47,080 nucleotides of DNA, taken from contig UQGU01000017.1 of the NCBI GenBank assembly GCA_900540635.1, forward strand, positions 1 through 47,080, read 5' to 3'. Numbering within the stretch: position 1 is the first letter of the stretch; each line of letters opens with the position of its first letter. The notes beneath the pieces were generated by a model. The model did no database searches. It had not been told where the DNA came from and worked only from the letters and a program-made list of their open reading frames with translations. Below, piece after piece: positions 14,542 to 22,659 of the stretch. The position numbers and the translations under genes were made by a program. This DNA is from an uncultured Eubacteriales bacterium. GTDB taxonomy: Bacteria > Bacillota > Clostridia > Oscillospirales > Oscillospiraceae.

Positions 14542-15066
14542 TTACCCAATGCCAAAATACCCTTCCCGCATCAGAATTTCCAGCACTTTGGCCTCTCGTT
14601 CCAGCATATTCTGGTCCTTGGGGCCGTGGTCGGGGAGGCGGTTTGTCTGAATGGCGGTTTCCGGCGTAACAAATTCCAGGGTGAAATGCTCCTCGGCTTC
14701 GTAATCATCCAGGTGCTGGCTTTGCACTTCCGGCTGAACGTCGCAGAGGTAATAGTAGTTGTCCTGAACGAACATGGCAATTCCTGGCTGATCGCTTTTT
14801 TGGACACGGTGGACCAGGCCGTATTCCCGGATGGATTTGGGGAGCACTTGCAGGCCGGATTCCTCGGCTACCTCCCGAACGAGGGCCTGGGGCCTGGTTT
14901 CCCCGGCCTCGATGCCGCCGCCGGGGAACTTGTAGTAGTCGTATTTCAGACTGTGTACCATGGCGACCTTGCCGTCCCGGAGGATGATGCCCCGGACGGA
15001 GGGACGGACAAAGGCGGGGCCCTTTGGGTCGTGGTCCTTGGTATCGATTTCAAAAAGGGCGCGCAT
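14542..15066 (-). CDS. Nudix hydrolase
   Basis: A 174-residue Nudix protein. The Nudix box begins GGGIEAGETRPQALV and continues REVAEESGL, with every catalytic Glu present. Nudix enzymes cleave nucleoside diphosphates linked to another group, often to clear damaged nucleotides; the substrate here is not evident. I choose the ATG at 15066, 9 nt after GGAG; an ATG at 15072 is only 3 nt from it and would overlap the previous stop. It directly follows the tandem GNAT gene on the same strand, so it is the last gene of that operon. Confidence 0.88.
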   Translation of the reverse strand: MRALFEIDTKDHDPKGPAFVRPSVRGIILRDGKVAMVHSLKYDYYKFPGGGIEAGETRPQALVREVAEESGLQVLPKSIREYGLVHRVQKSDQPGIAMFVQDNYYYLCDVQPEVQSQHLDDYEAEEHFTLEFVTPETAIQTNRLPDHGPKDQNMLEREAKVLEILMREGYFGIG

Positions 15067-15068
15067 GG

Positions 15069-16190
15069 TCATTTCTCCTTTTCTGCCCACTCGGAGCGCA
15101 GGATCGCATAGTGGGCAGTGTCGCACAGGCCCTGGTTGTTCCAGTCCGCTTCCCGGGCGGTGCCTTCGTAGGTCATGCCGCATTTGCGCATGACATCGCC
15201 GGAATGGGGATTGTGGGGGTCATGGCGGGATTCAATGCGGTTAAAGCCCACTTCTTCAAAGAGAAAACCCAGAACGGCCTCCAGGGCTTCGGACATGATG
15301 CCGCAGTGCCACCAGTGTTCCCCGATACAGTAGCCGATTTCGGTGGAGCCGATTTTATCATCCACTTGGCGGGCGGTGATGTTCCCAATGGGTTCTCCCA
15401 GGGATTTGAGGACGATCATCCAGTTGTAGTTCCTCGGGGAGGCGCATTCCTCGATCCAGCCGCTTAAAACCTGTTTTGTAACATCCAGGCTGGCATGGGG
15501 CGGCCAGGTCAAAAACTTCGTCACCTCCGGGCTGGAAGCCCAGTTGCGATACATGGGTTCGGCATCGCTGATCTCCGCCCGGCGCAGGAGCAGCCGGGGT
15601 GTTTCAATGGTTTGGCTGCCCTTGTGGGTCAGCGGACGGCGGCCCTTGGGATTATAGAGAATGGATTCCTCGGAGTTTTCAACGGTACCGTACCGGGTCT
15701 CATAGTTACAGTTTTTGATATACCGGAAGCCGCATTTTTGGATGACCCGGGCAGACTGGCGGTTCCAATCAAAATGCCCCACCAGAAGAAAATCCAATCC
15801 GACGGTATCAAACAGATAGGCAGTCACGGCCTTTACGGCCTCAGGCATCAGCCCACGGCCCCAGTAGTCCCGGGAGAGTACGTAGCCCAGTTCCCGGCCC
15901 CGGAGCCAGGCTAGCTCCGGATAATGTTCTTCGTTATATTCCTCGATGCCCAAAGAGCCGATGACTTTGCCCTCATATTCCAGGGCAAAGGTCCGCTTCA
16001 GGGCGATAAATTTCTGTAGAATGGTTCGGGATTCTTCCATATTCTTGTGGGGCGTCCACCCGGCCATCTGGCCCACGCCGTCTACTTTGGCGTAGGCGTA
16101 AAAGTCCTCCAAATCACTCTCCCGCCAGGGCCGCAGGGTCATGCGGGGGGTGCGCAGGGTGATGCCGGTAATATCAATGGGTGCGTTCAT
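15069..16190 (-). CDS. Tandem GNAT acetyltransferase (two RimJ/RimL-like domains)
   Basis: A 373-residue fusion of two GNAT domains, each of the RimJ/RimL sort. Domain 1 (about 10-175) starts LRTPRMTLRPWRESDLEDF and has the acetyl-CoA loop RDYWGRGLMPEA; domain 2 (about 193-370) starts IETPRLLLRRAEISDAEPM and has EHWWHCGIMSEAL in the matching place, where the usual Q/RxxGxG/A pattern is weaker. Single RimJ-like enzymes are near 180 residues, so this is a doubled protein. AAAGGAGG lies 8 nt before the start. Substrates may be protein N-termini or small amines; none can be assigned. Confidence 0.85.
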   Translation of the reverse strand: MNAPIDITGITLRTPRMTLRPWRESDLEDFYAYAKVDGVGQMAGWTPHKNMEESRTILQKFIALKRTFALEYEGKVIGSLGIEEYNEEHYPELAWLRGRELGYVLSRDYWGRGLMPEAVKAVTAYLFDTVGLDFLLVGHFDWNRQSARVIQKCGFRYIKNCNYETRYGTVENSEESILYNPKGRRPLTHKGSQTIETPRLLLRRAEISDAEPMYRNWASSPEVTKFLTWPPHASLDVTKQVLSGWIEECASPRNYNWMIVLKSLGEPIGNITARQVDDKIGSTEIGYCIGEHWWHCGIMSEALEAVLGFLFEEVGFNRIESRHDPHNPHSGDVMRKCGMTYEGTAREADWNNQGLCDTAHYAILRSEWAEKEK

Positions 16191-16252
16191 AGATGATCCT
16201 CCTTTTTCATGAAAAGACCAGCGGCAGGCAAACCGGGAGCGTCAAGGGAAAT

Positions 16253-17281
16253 TTATGCCAGCTCCGCAATGTCGTAAATCAGCCGCTCCGTCTTTTCCCA
16301 GCCCAGGCAGGCGTCGGTGATGGACTTGCCATAGACTCCGCCGTCCACCTTCTGATTGCCGTCTTCCAGGTAGCTCTCCACCATGAAGCCCTTTACCAGG
16401 TCGTGAACGCCATGGTCACAGTTCCGGTTTTGCAGGACCTCCCGGATGATGCGGCCCTGCTGGTAGGGGTTCTTGCCGGAATTGGCGTGGTTGGCGTCGA
16501 TGACCACGGCGGGATTTTTCAGCCCCTGCTCCTCGTAGAGCCGGTGCAGGAAAATCAGGTCCTCATAGTGGTAGTTGGGCCGGGATTCGCCGTGCTTGTT
16601 GGTGTAGCCCCGGAGAATGGCGTGGGCATAGGGGTTCCCGGCAGAGGTGGCCTCCCAGCCCCGGTAGATGAAGGTATGGCTGTGCTGGGCGGCGTTGATA
16701 GAATTCATCATGACGGACAGGTCGCCGCCGGTGGGGTTCTTCATGCCCACGGGGACGGAGATACCGGAGCTGGTGAGCCGGTGCTGCTGGTCCTCCACGG
16801 ACCGGGCTCCCACGGCCACATAGGCCAGAACATCGTCCAGGTACTTGTAATTCTCGGGGTAGAGCATTTCGTCGGCGCAGGAGAAGCCGGTCTCCTGGAG
16901 CACCCGCATATGCAGCTCCCGGATGGCGATCAGCCCCTTGAGCATATCCGGGGCGGCGTTGGGGTCCGGCTGGTGGAGCATACCCTTGTAGCCCGCGCCG
17001 GTGGTCCGGGGCTTGTTGGTGTAGACCCGAGGGATGATGAGCAGCTTGTCTTTCACCTTTTCCTGGATGGGGACCAGGCGGGTGACATAATCCAGAACGC
17101 TGTCCTCCCGGTCGGCAGAGCAGGGGCCGATGATCAGGGCCAGACGGCTGTCCCGGCTGCCTAAAATATCCTTCAGCTCCCGGTCCCGCTGCTCAAACAC
17201 CTGGGCCATATCGGCGGTAACGGGGTATTCCTGTTTCAGGTCGTAGGGAATGGTCAGCTTGCGCTTAAAATCCATGTTCAT
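16253..17281 (-). CDS. 3-deoxy-7-phosphoheptulonate (DAHP) synthase, AroG type
   Basis: A 342-residue class I DAHP synthase, which joins phosphoenolpyruvate and erythrose 4-phosphate as the first step of the shikimate path to aromatic amino acids. Landmarks are LIIGPCSADREDS, RVYTNKPRTTGAGYKG, GARSVEDQQHR, IDANHANSGKNP and GVYGKSITDACLGW, all as in AroF/G/H of enteric bacteria. The length matches the family. GAAGG lies 7 nt before the ATG at 17281, and a good promoter lies just above. No other aromatic-pathway gene is nearby. Feedback specificity (Phe, Tyr or Trp) cannot be judged by eye. Confidence 0.94.
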   Translation of the reverse strand: MNMDFKRKLTIPYDLKQEYPVTADMAQVFEQRDRELKDILGSRDSRLALIIGPCSADREDSVLDYVTRLVPIQEKVKDKLLIIPRVYTNKPRTTGAGYKGMLHQPDPNAAPDMLKGLIAIRELHMRVLQETGFSCADEMLYPENYKYLDDVLAYVAVGARSVEDQQHRLTSSGISVPVGMKNPTGGDLSVMMNSINAAQHSHTFIYRGWEATSAGNPYAHAILRGYTNKHGESRPNYHYEDLIFLHRLYEEQGLKNPAVVIDANHANSGKNPYQQGRIIREVLQNRNCDHGVHDLVKGFMVESYLEDGNQKVDGGVYGKSITDACLGWEKTERLIYDIAELA

Positions 17282-17318
17282 AGTCTTACCTTCTTTATCT
17301 CTTTCAATCAATGGAGCC

Positions 17319-17347
17319 AGTATACCGTTTTTGGCTCTAAAAAGCAA
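17319..17347 (-). promoter_or_regulatory. Promoter of the DAHP synthase operon
   Basis: Minus strand: TTGCTT (17347-17342), 17-nt spacer, TATACT (17324-17319). The start would lie about 30 nt before the ATG. Confidence 0.7.
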
Positions 17348-17348
17348 G

Positions 17349-17374
17349 AAAAATCCCGCCAAAGCGGGATTTTT
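17349..17374 (-). terminator. Terminator of the RNase P RNA gene
   Basis: ATCCCGC / GCGGGAT with a 4-nt loop, flanked by As on one side and Ts on the other, so it can work on both strands. It stands 3 nt past the 3' end of rnpB and overlaps the upstream edge of the next promoter. Confidence 0.85.
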
Positions 17375-17376
17375 AC

Positions 17377-17833
17377 GCGATCGGGCCTATAAGCCGGGTT
17401 CTGTTTTGACAGCCATCTATCTAGCCCCGCAATTGCTCACGGGATCAAGCCACCTCTTGGGGACGGCCGGGCAAGCCTATTGTCCCACACACGGTGTTGC
17501 TCCGGATAGAGTTTACATCATAAAACCCATGTCTCCATGGGCTGGGTGCGCTCTTACCGCACCTTTTCACCCTTGCCTCGTCGATGCAAGCTCCATATCC
17601 CTCGCCCCGCCGCAAGCGGCAGGGCTCGCTCATTTCGCTGCATCTCCTCTCCCCACAAAAACCTTCGTTTTTGCGGGGGCCCCATTTGATAGGAGCGGAG
17701 GCGGTATCTCTCTGTTGCACTTGTCCTGGGGTCACCCCCGGCAGGCGTTACCTGTTATCCTTGCCCTGTGGAGCCCGGACTTTCCTCATCTGGCGCCTTT
17801 CGGCATCCATCCGCGGCTGTCCGGCCCGGTCGC
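17377..17833 (-). ncRNA. rnpB: RNase P RNA
   Basis: The catalytic RNA of RNase P, which trims tRNA 5' ends. On the minus strand the universal blocks are all present in order: GAGGAAAGTCCGGGCTCC, GATAACAGGTAACGCCTG, AGTGCAACAGAGAG, AAGGGTGAAAAGGTGCGGTA, AGAGCGCACC, GTAAACTCTATCCGGAGCAA and AACCCGGCTTATAGGCCCG. The P1 ends GCGACCGGGCC and GGCCCGATCGC pair with one mismatch and set the borders. At about 457 nt it is longer than usual because of a large extra arm between the AGTGCAACAGAGAG block and the AAGGGTGAAAAGG block, where helix P12 lies, including a 12-bp hairpin at 17651-17678. Confidence 0.96.
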
Positions 17834-17839
17834 TCCAGT

Positions 17840-17868
17840 ATTGTACTCTAAATTGGGCCGGTTGTCAA
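17840..17868 (-). promoter_or_regulatory. rnpB promoter
   Basis: Minus strand: TTGACA (17868-17863), 17-nt spacer, TACAAT (17845-17840). The predicted start at about 17833 coincides with the P1 5' end of the RNA. Confidence 0.88.
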
Positions 17869-17899
17869 ATATCTTGCAAAATTCCTTGAGAATTTTTGC

Positions 17900-19483
17900 T
17901 CATAGCCTTACCACCTTGTCAAACTGCTCCAGAAAATCCGAGCTGTGGTCGTGGGTGATGACAATGCGGGTGGTGCCCGTCTGGGCGAAAATGAATTGAT
18001 CGATCAGCCGGGTGTTCTCCGGGTCTAAGCCGGTGGTTGGTTCGTCGTAGATCACAATGGGCTTTTTCTGCCGTGTTACCCTGGCCAGGTTGATGCGCTG
18101 CCGCTCGCCGCCGGAGATCTTTTCGCCGAAATCCCCCAGCTTTTGATCCCCAACCTGCTGTGCCAGCTTTTCCAGATTCAGCGCCCGGAGCAGATGCCGG
18201 TATTCCTCGGAATCCTCCTTGGGCGCGCCGGAGAATAGGGTGATGTTTTCGTAGAGCGTTGCGTTGAAAAGAAAGGGGCTCTGCTCCACAAGGCCGATGC
18301 AGCGGTAGAGGGTTTCCTCGGAAACGGTTTGAACATCCTGATCGCCGATGGCGATTTTTCCTCCGTCCGGGGCATAGTAGCGCAGAAGCAGCTTGATCAG
18401 GGTGGACTTTCCGCAGCCGCTTTCGCCCACAATGGCAGTGGCCTTCCCCGCCGGGAAGGTCTCCGAAAAGTTCCGGTACAGCGTCTTCTCCCCGAAGCGG
18501 AGACTTACCCGGTCATAGCGGATGTCCCCGGGAGAGGTCAGATCCTCTCCCGCTTCCGGCGCGCAGACCGATTCGGCCCGGAGCTTTTTCCGGATATCCC
18601 CGGCGGCACGCATTTCCACCACATAATTGCTGATGTTGGAAAAAGCGTTGCCCAGGGTCACAAAATAGCTCTGGGCCGCAAGCATCAGCACGGCGCTCAG
18701 CTTCCCCTGAATCACCAGATATCCGCCCACGCCAATGCCCAGCAGCGCATTCAGCCCCGCAAAGGTGTAAAAGGCCTCCATGCTCATATTCTGCACGAAG
18801 GAATAGCGAGAGGCGGCGCGGCGCTTGGCGGTGGAGAAGAAGTCATGCCGGTCTTCCGCAAAGGCCGCGGCATTGTTGGCCCGGATAGTCTCGTAGCCCT
18901 TGATGAGCTCCTGGAGAGCGCCGGAGTAGGCTTCCGAGGCACCGGAAAAACCGTTTTTTGCCTTTTGAGAAATGGCTGTGAACAGATTGTTGGTAAAAAT
19001 GGGGATGATGGCCAGCACAAGGCCCGCCAGAAGCAGCATCGGGTGCAGCTTGCAGAGCATGGCGGCGGCGCTGATGCCATAGAAAACCCAGCTGATAAGC
19101 ATCAGTCGGCTGCCAATAAAATCATTGCGGTAGGTGTCCACATCCGTGGTCAAGAGGTTAAAATAATAGGCATCGTCCTTTTCCCGGAAGGCCTGCATGG
19201 GCCTGTGCAGCATGGCGTGGACGATATTGTGCTTGATCTCCAATTCGATGGACGTCATGTAGGCGAGCTTAGAGCGGGTGTTCAGGTAATCCACCAGGAA
19301 TAAGCCCAGGCAGGCGCTTACCGCCAGAAAAATGGAGAACAGCATCCCGGAAAGGTCCCCCGCCTGGGCCTTGTCGAGAATGACCGCACTGTAATAGACC
19401 TTCGCGGAGGAAATGCAGGCCTCCGCAAGGAACAAAAGACAGATGCAGAAGTACAGGATGTGCTGTTTGGTTTTGTTTTTCAT
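17900..19483 (-). CDS. ABC exporter (fused membrane and ATPase domains)
   Basis: A 527-residue half-transporter. The membrane part (about 1-310) has six hydrophobic spans; the ATPase part follows with Walker A GESGCGKST, Q-loop VEQSPFLF, signature SGGERQR, Walker B PIVIYDEPTTGLD and switch VITHDHS. The ATPase part ends soon after the switch, so the C-terminus is short. AAAGGAGA lies 8 nt before the ATG; a longer in-frame start at 19708 would run through the promoter. Such exporters move lipids, peptides or drugs and work as dimers. As a single gene it may be a homodimer or pair with a gene elsewhere. Confidence 0.88.
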   Translation of the reverse strand: MKNKTKQHILYFCICLLFLAEACISSAKVYYSAVILDKAQAGDLSGMLFSIFLAVSACLGLFLVDYLNTRSKLAYMTSIELEIKHNIVHAMLHRPMQAFREKDDAYYFNLLTTDVDTYRNDFIGSRLMLISWVFYGISAAAMLCKLHPMLLLAGLVLAIIPIFTNNLFTAISQKAKNGFSGASEAYSGALQELIKGYETIRANNAAAFAEDRHDFFSTAKRRAASRYSFVQNMSMEAFYTFAGLNALLGIGVGGYLVIQGKLSAVLMLAAQSYFVTLGNAFSNISNYVVEMRAAGDIRKKLRAESVCAPEAGEDLTSPGDIRYDRVSLRFGEKTLYRNFSETFPAGKATAIVGESGCGKSTLIKLLLRYYAPDGGKIAIGDQDVQTVSEETLYRCIGLVEQSPFLFNATLYENITLFSGAPKEDSEEYRHLLRALNLEKLAQQVGDQKLGDFGEKISGGERQRINLARVTRQKKPIVIYDEPTTGLDPENTRLIDQFIFAQTGTTRIVITHDHSSDFLEQFDKVVRL

Positions 19484-19577
19484 GGGAAGTCTCCTTTGTA
19501 TGTGTTTGGAACCTTGCCACAATGGCGGACGACCGGAAATCCGAGACGAACATATATGCTGCGATGCACTTCTGCCG

Positions 19578-19609
19578 ACTATCATACAGGATATGCCTGA
19601 AATAGTCAA
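19578..19609 (-). promoter_or_regulatory. ABC exporter promoter with palindromic operator
   Basis: Minus strand: TTGACT (19609-19604), 17-nt spacer, TATGAT (19586-19581). A dyad made of GACTAT (19578-19583) with ATAGTC (19602-19607), and CAGG (19587-19590) with CCTG (19596-19599), spans the spacer and both boxes. A repressor sitting there would close the promoter. Confidence 0.7.
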
Positions 19610-19632
19610 GGCCGAATCGTATGGCCCTGCCC

Positions 19633-19661
19633 TTGCAAAATCCGACGGTGTGGGGTATACT
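19633..19661 (+). promoter_or_regulatory. Promoter of murD-ispD-ispF
   Basis: TTGCAA (19633-19638), 17-nt spacer, TATACT (19656-19661), about 37 nt before the murD start codon and divergent from the exporter promoter. Confidence 0.75.
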
Positions 19662-19698
19662 AAGGACACCATTGCGATAGACGAAAGGCGGAATAGAT

Positions 19699-21060
19699 AT
19701 GGACGCATTTGAATCCTATTTTCAGAGCTTAAAGGGAAAGAAGATTGCTGTTTTGGGCCTGGGGGTCAGCAACCGGCCCCTGGTGCGGCTGCTGCTGGAG
19801 TTCGGCTGCGACGTGGTGGGCTGCGACAAGACCCCCCGGGAGAAGCTGGATGACGAGGTGCTGGCGCTGGAGGCGGCGGGCTGCAAGCTCCATGTGGGGG
19901 AAGGGTACTTAGACGGAGTCCAGGCGGACGTGGTCTTCCGTACCCCCGGAATGCACCCCGGGAATCCGGCCATCCAGGCCCTGAAAGGCCGTGGGGCCAG
20001 GATCACCTCGGAGATGGAGGTGTTCTTTGAGGTCTGCCCCTGCCACCTGATCGCCGTCACCGGCTCTGACGGCAAGACCACCACCACCACTCTGGTCAGC
20101 GAAATGCTGAAGGCCTCCGGGAAGACCGTCTGGCTGGGGGGCAATATCGGAACGCCCCTGCTGCCCCTGTGCCGTCAAATGAAAAAGGAGGACTTCGCCG
20201 TGGTGGAGCTCAGCTCCTTCCAGCTCATGGATATGGAGCGCAGCCCTCAGCGGGCGCTGATCACCAATCTGGCCCCCAATCACCTGGATATCCACAAGGA
20301 TATGGAGGAATACGTGGAGGCCAAGAAGAACATCTATCGGTTCCAGGACGAAACCGGCATCCTGGTGCTGAACGCGGACAATGCCATCACATCCCAACTG
20401 CGGGGCAACGGGCAGACCCGGTTCTTCTCCCGGAAAAAGCGCACCAACTGCGTCTGGGAAGAGGACGGCGTGATCTACCGCCGGGGGGAGAAGATCCTGG
20501 AGAGCAAGGACATCCTGATTCCCGGCACCCACAATATTGAGAATTATATGGCGGCCATTGCCCTGGTGGAGGGCCTGGCCACGGACGATGCCATTCGGCA
20601 GGTGGCTAGGGCTTTTGGCGGCGTGGAGCACCGCATTGAGCTGGTGCGGGTGAAGGACGGCGTTCGGTTCTACAATGACTCCATTGCTTCCTCTCCCAGC
20701 CGGACCATTGCAGGGCTGCGCAGCTTCCCGGAACAGGTGATCCTGATCGCCGGCGGCTATGACAAGCACATCCCCTATGATGTACTGGGGCCGGAGATCT
20801 GTAAGCATGTGAAGAAGCTCTTCCTGGGCGGGGCCACCGGCCCGAAGATCCGGGCGGCGGTGGAGGCAGCCCCGGAATATGCCCCCGGCAAGCCGGAGAT
20901 CGTGGACTGCAAGGACTTTACGGAGGCAACTCTGGCCGCTGCCAAGGCGGCGGAATCCGGAGATGTGGTGCTCATGAGCCCCGCCAGCGCGGCCTTTGAC
21001 CAGTTCAAGAACTTCATGGTCCGGGGCGAATACTACAAGAAGCTGATAAAGGAGCTGTGA
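19699..21060 (+). CDS. murD: UDP-N-acetylmuramoylalanine-D-glutamate ligase
   Basis: A 453-residue Mur ligase that adds D-glutamate to UDP-MurNAc-L-Ala in the cytosol for peptidoglycan. The N-terminal nucleotide fold starts KKIAVLGLGVSNRPL; the ATP loop is VTGSDGKTTTTTLVSEML; NHLDIHKDMEEY and GVEHRIELV follow, with the C-terminal FYNDSIASSPSRTIAGL typical of MurD. GGCGG lies about 9 nt before the ATG. It lies outside a dcw cluster, at the head of an operon with ispD and ispF, which ties wall precursor and isoprenoid carrier supply together. Confidence 0.95.
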   Translation: MDAFESYFQSLKGKKIAVLGLGVSNRPLVRLLLEFGCDVVGCDKTPREKLDDEVLALEAAGCKLHVGEGYLDGVQADVVFRTPGMHPGNPAIQALKGRGARITSEMEVFFEVCPCHLIAVTGSDGKTTTTTLVSEMLKASGKTVWLGGNIGTPLLPLCRQMKKEDFAVVELSSFQLMDMERSPQRALITNLAPNHLDIHKDMEEYVEAKKNIYRFQDETGILVLNADNAITSQLRGNGQTRFFSRKKRTNCVWEEDGVIYRRGEKILESKDILIPGTHNIENYMAAIALVEGLATDDAIRQVARAFGGVEHRIELVRVKDGVRFYNDSIASSPSRTIAGLRSFPEQVILIAGGYDKHIPYDVLGPEICKHVKKLFLGGATGPKIRAAVEAAPEYAPGKPEIVDCKDFTEATLAAAKAAESGDVVLMSPASAAFDQFKNFMVRGEYYKKLIKEL

Positions 21061-21062
21061 GC

Positions 21063-21785
21063 ATGGAGCTTTCGAAGGCGGCCCGGGCGGCCCGGAAGGT
21101 GCTGCCCCTGAAAAGCTGCGGCGCGGTGATCGTGGCGGCGGGCACGGCCTCCCGGATGGGGGGCATAGACAAGGTCATGGCCCCCCTGGGGGGAGAACCC
21201 ATGATCGTAAGAACGGTAAGAGCCTTTCAGGACTGCGAGGCCATCCGGGAGATCGTCATCGTCACCCGGGAGGATCTGATCCTGCAAATTTCCGAGCTCT
21301 GCCGGGAGATGGACAAGGTGAAAGCTGTGGTTAAGGGCGGCGGCAGCCGGCAGGAATCCGTCTGGCTGGGGCTGAACGCCCTGTCCAAGGACATGGAGCT
21401 GGCGGCCATTCAGGATGGGGCCCGGCCTCTGATTACCCCGGCGCTCATCGACAAAACCGTCCGGGCGGCTCATAGCTATGGGGCGGCGGCCCCGGCTGTC
21501 CCAGTGAAGGATACCATCAAAATAGAGAAAAGCGGTCTCATCGAATCCACGCCGGACAGAAGCACCCTCCGGGCGGTGCAGACCCCCCAGGTCTTTGACT
21601 TTGACCTGCTGCGGGGCGCGCTGCAAAAGGCTGCATCGGACAAAGCTGCCGTTACGGACGACTGCTCTGCCGTGGAGCGGCTGGGGATGAAAATTCGCCT
21701 GGTGGCGGGGGACGAGCGGAACCTGAAGGTGACCACCCCTCTGGACCTGAAAATCGCGGAGCTGCTGTTGGAGGAAGGGCAATGA
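21063..21785 (+). CDS. ispD: 2-C-methyl-D-erythritol 4-phosphate cytidylyltransferase
   Basis: A 240-residue enzyme of the non-mevalonate isoprenoid pathway, which joins CTP and methylerythritol phosphate. The nucleotide loop is GAVIVAAGTASRMGG (about 20-34) with GIDKVMAPLGGEP after it; IQDGARPLI and DDCSAVERLG are further family marks. I take the ATG at 21063, 8 nt after AAAGGAG; a GTG at 21057 lies too close to it. About 18 residues precede the fold, slightly more than usual. It is 2 nt past the murD stop and overlaps ispF by 4 nt. Confidence 0.93.
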   Translation: MELSKAARAARKVLPLKSCGAVIVAAGTASRMGGIDKVMAPLGGEPMIVRTVRAFQDCEAIREIVIVTREDLILQISELCREMDKVKAVVKGGGSRQESVWLGLNALSKDMELAAIQDGARPLITPALIDKTVRAAHSYGAAAPAVPVKDTIKIEKSGLIESTPDRSTLRAVQTPQVFDFDLLRGALQKAASDKAAVTDDCSAVERLGMKIRLVAGDERNLKVTTPLDLKIAELLLEEGQ

Positions 21786-22270
21786 GAATCGGACACGGTT
21801 ATGATGTACACGCATTGGTCCCCGGCCGGGACCTGATTTTGGGCGGGGTGAAAATTCCCTATGAGCTGGGCCTGGAGGGCCACAGCGACGCGGATGTGCT
21901 GCTCCACGCCGTCATGGACGCCCTGTTGGGTGCGGCGGGGCTGGGAGACATCGGTCTTCACTTCCCGGATACGGATATGCGCTACAAGGGGGCGGATTCG
22001 GGGAAGCTGCTGGACAGTGTAGGCGAAAAAATCGATGCTGCGGGCTATAAAGTCGGCAACATCGATGTGACCATGATCGCCCAGAGACCCAAGCTGCGGC
22101 CCTATATCGACCGGATGCGGGAAAACATCGCCATACATCTGGGCATTGACCCCGCCAGGGTCAACGTAAAGGCTACCACGGAGGAGCACCTGGGCTTCAC
22201 CGGCGAGGGCAAGGGCATGGCCTGCCACGCGGTGTGCCTGCTGGAAGAAAATGAAAAAAGGAAACGCTGA
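21782..22270 (+). CDS. ispF: 2-C-methyl-D-erythritol 2,4-cyclodiphosphate synthase
   Basis: A 162-residue zinc enzyme acting two steps after IspD in the same pathway. MRIGHGYDVHAL gives metal ligands Asp8 and His10; GHSDADVLLHAVMDALLGA and GDIGLHFPDTD follow, with the C-terminal ATTEEHLGFTGEGKG. The length is standard. ATG overlaps the ispD stop (ATGA). The last bases including the TGA stop belong to an inverted-repeat element (22260-22357), so the C-terminal residues NEKRKR may derive from it. Confidence 0.95.
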   Translation: MRIGHGYDVHALVPGRDLILGGVKIPYELGLEGHSDADVLLHAVMDALLGAAGLGDIGLHFPDTDMRYKGADSGKLLDSVGEKIDAAGYKVGNIDVTMIAQRPKLRPYIDRMRENIAIHLGIDPARVNVKATTEEHLGFTGEGKGMACHAVCLLEENEKRKR

Positions 22271-22357
22271 ACCAATCGACTGCGGCTGAGCGGCAGATAC
22301 CCTGCCCGGGAACAAAATCTCTTGCGGTCAGCTCTTGCCGCTTTATTCAGAGCTTCC
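22260..22357. repeat. Inverted-repeat element, family A copy 1 (98 bp)
   Basis: Left end GGAAACGCTGAACCAATCG (22260-22278) and right end ATTCAGAGCTTCC (22345-22357) are inverted matches of each other. The same ends occur at 28240-28302 and 30781-30853. The left end covers the ispF stop codon. Confidence 0.6.
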
Positions 22358-22387
22358 CTGACAAAATTTCCCTCTTGGGCATAGAAT
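22358..22387 (+). promoter_or_regulatory. Possible promoter of the DUF3343 operon
   Basis: CTGACA (22358-22363), 18-nt spacer, TAGAAT (22382-22387), about 20 nt before the DUF3343 start codon and directly behind the repeat element. Confidence 0.5.
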
Positions 22388-22407
22388 GTGCCCGGGAGGG
22401 AGTTTTT

Positions 22408-22659
22408 ATGAAACAGTATATGATCACCTTCCGCTCGGTGACCTACGCCCAGCGGGGGGAGCGGAGTCTGGGGAAACGGGGGATATCCGTGTCCCTGGGC
22501 AGGACGCCCAAATGGATGGAGCAGCAGGGCTGCGGCTATGGGCTAAAGCTGCGCATATCCAACATTCAGGATGCCGCCCTGGCTCTGGCCCAGGATGGGG
22601 TAAGCTGGCGGAAAATCTACGTATGGGAAGCGGGAAGCTACCGGGAGATGGCCCTATGA
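22408..22659 (+). CDS. DUF3343 protein, putative Se/S carrier-like
   Basis: An 83-residue protein fitting the DUF3343 family: MKQYMITFRSVTYAQRGERS, then GISVSLGRTPKWMEQQGCGYG with a Cys-Gly in a flexible loop, then LKLRISNIQDAA. Members often lie beside cysteine desulfurases and selenium genes and have been proposed as sulfur or selenium carriers; the Cys in QGCGYG would be the carrying residue. GGGAGGG lies 8 nt before the ATG. It overlaps the desulfurase gene by 4 nt (ATGA), which supports a working pair. The function in this cell is inferred. Confidence 0.75.
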   Translation: MKQYMITFRSVTYAQRGERSLGKRGISVSLGRTPKWMEQQGCGYGLKLRISNIQDAALALAQDGVSWRKIYVWEAGSYREMAL

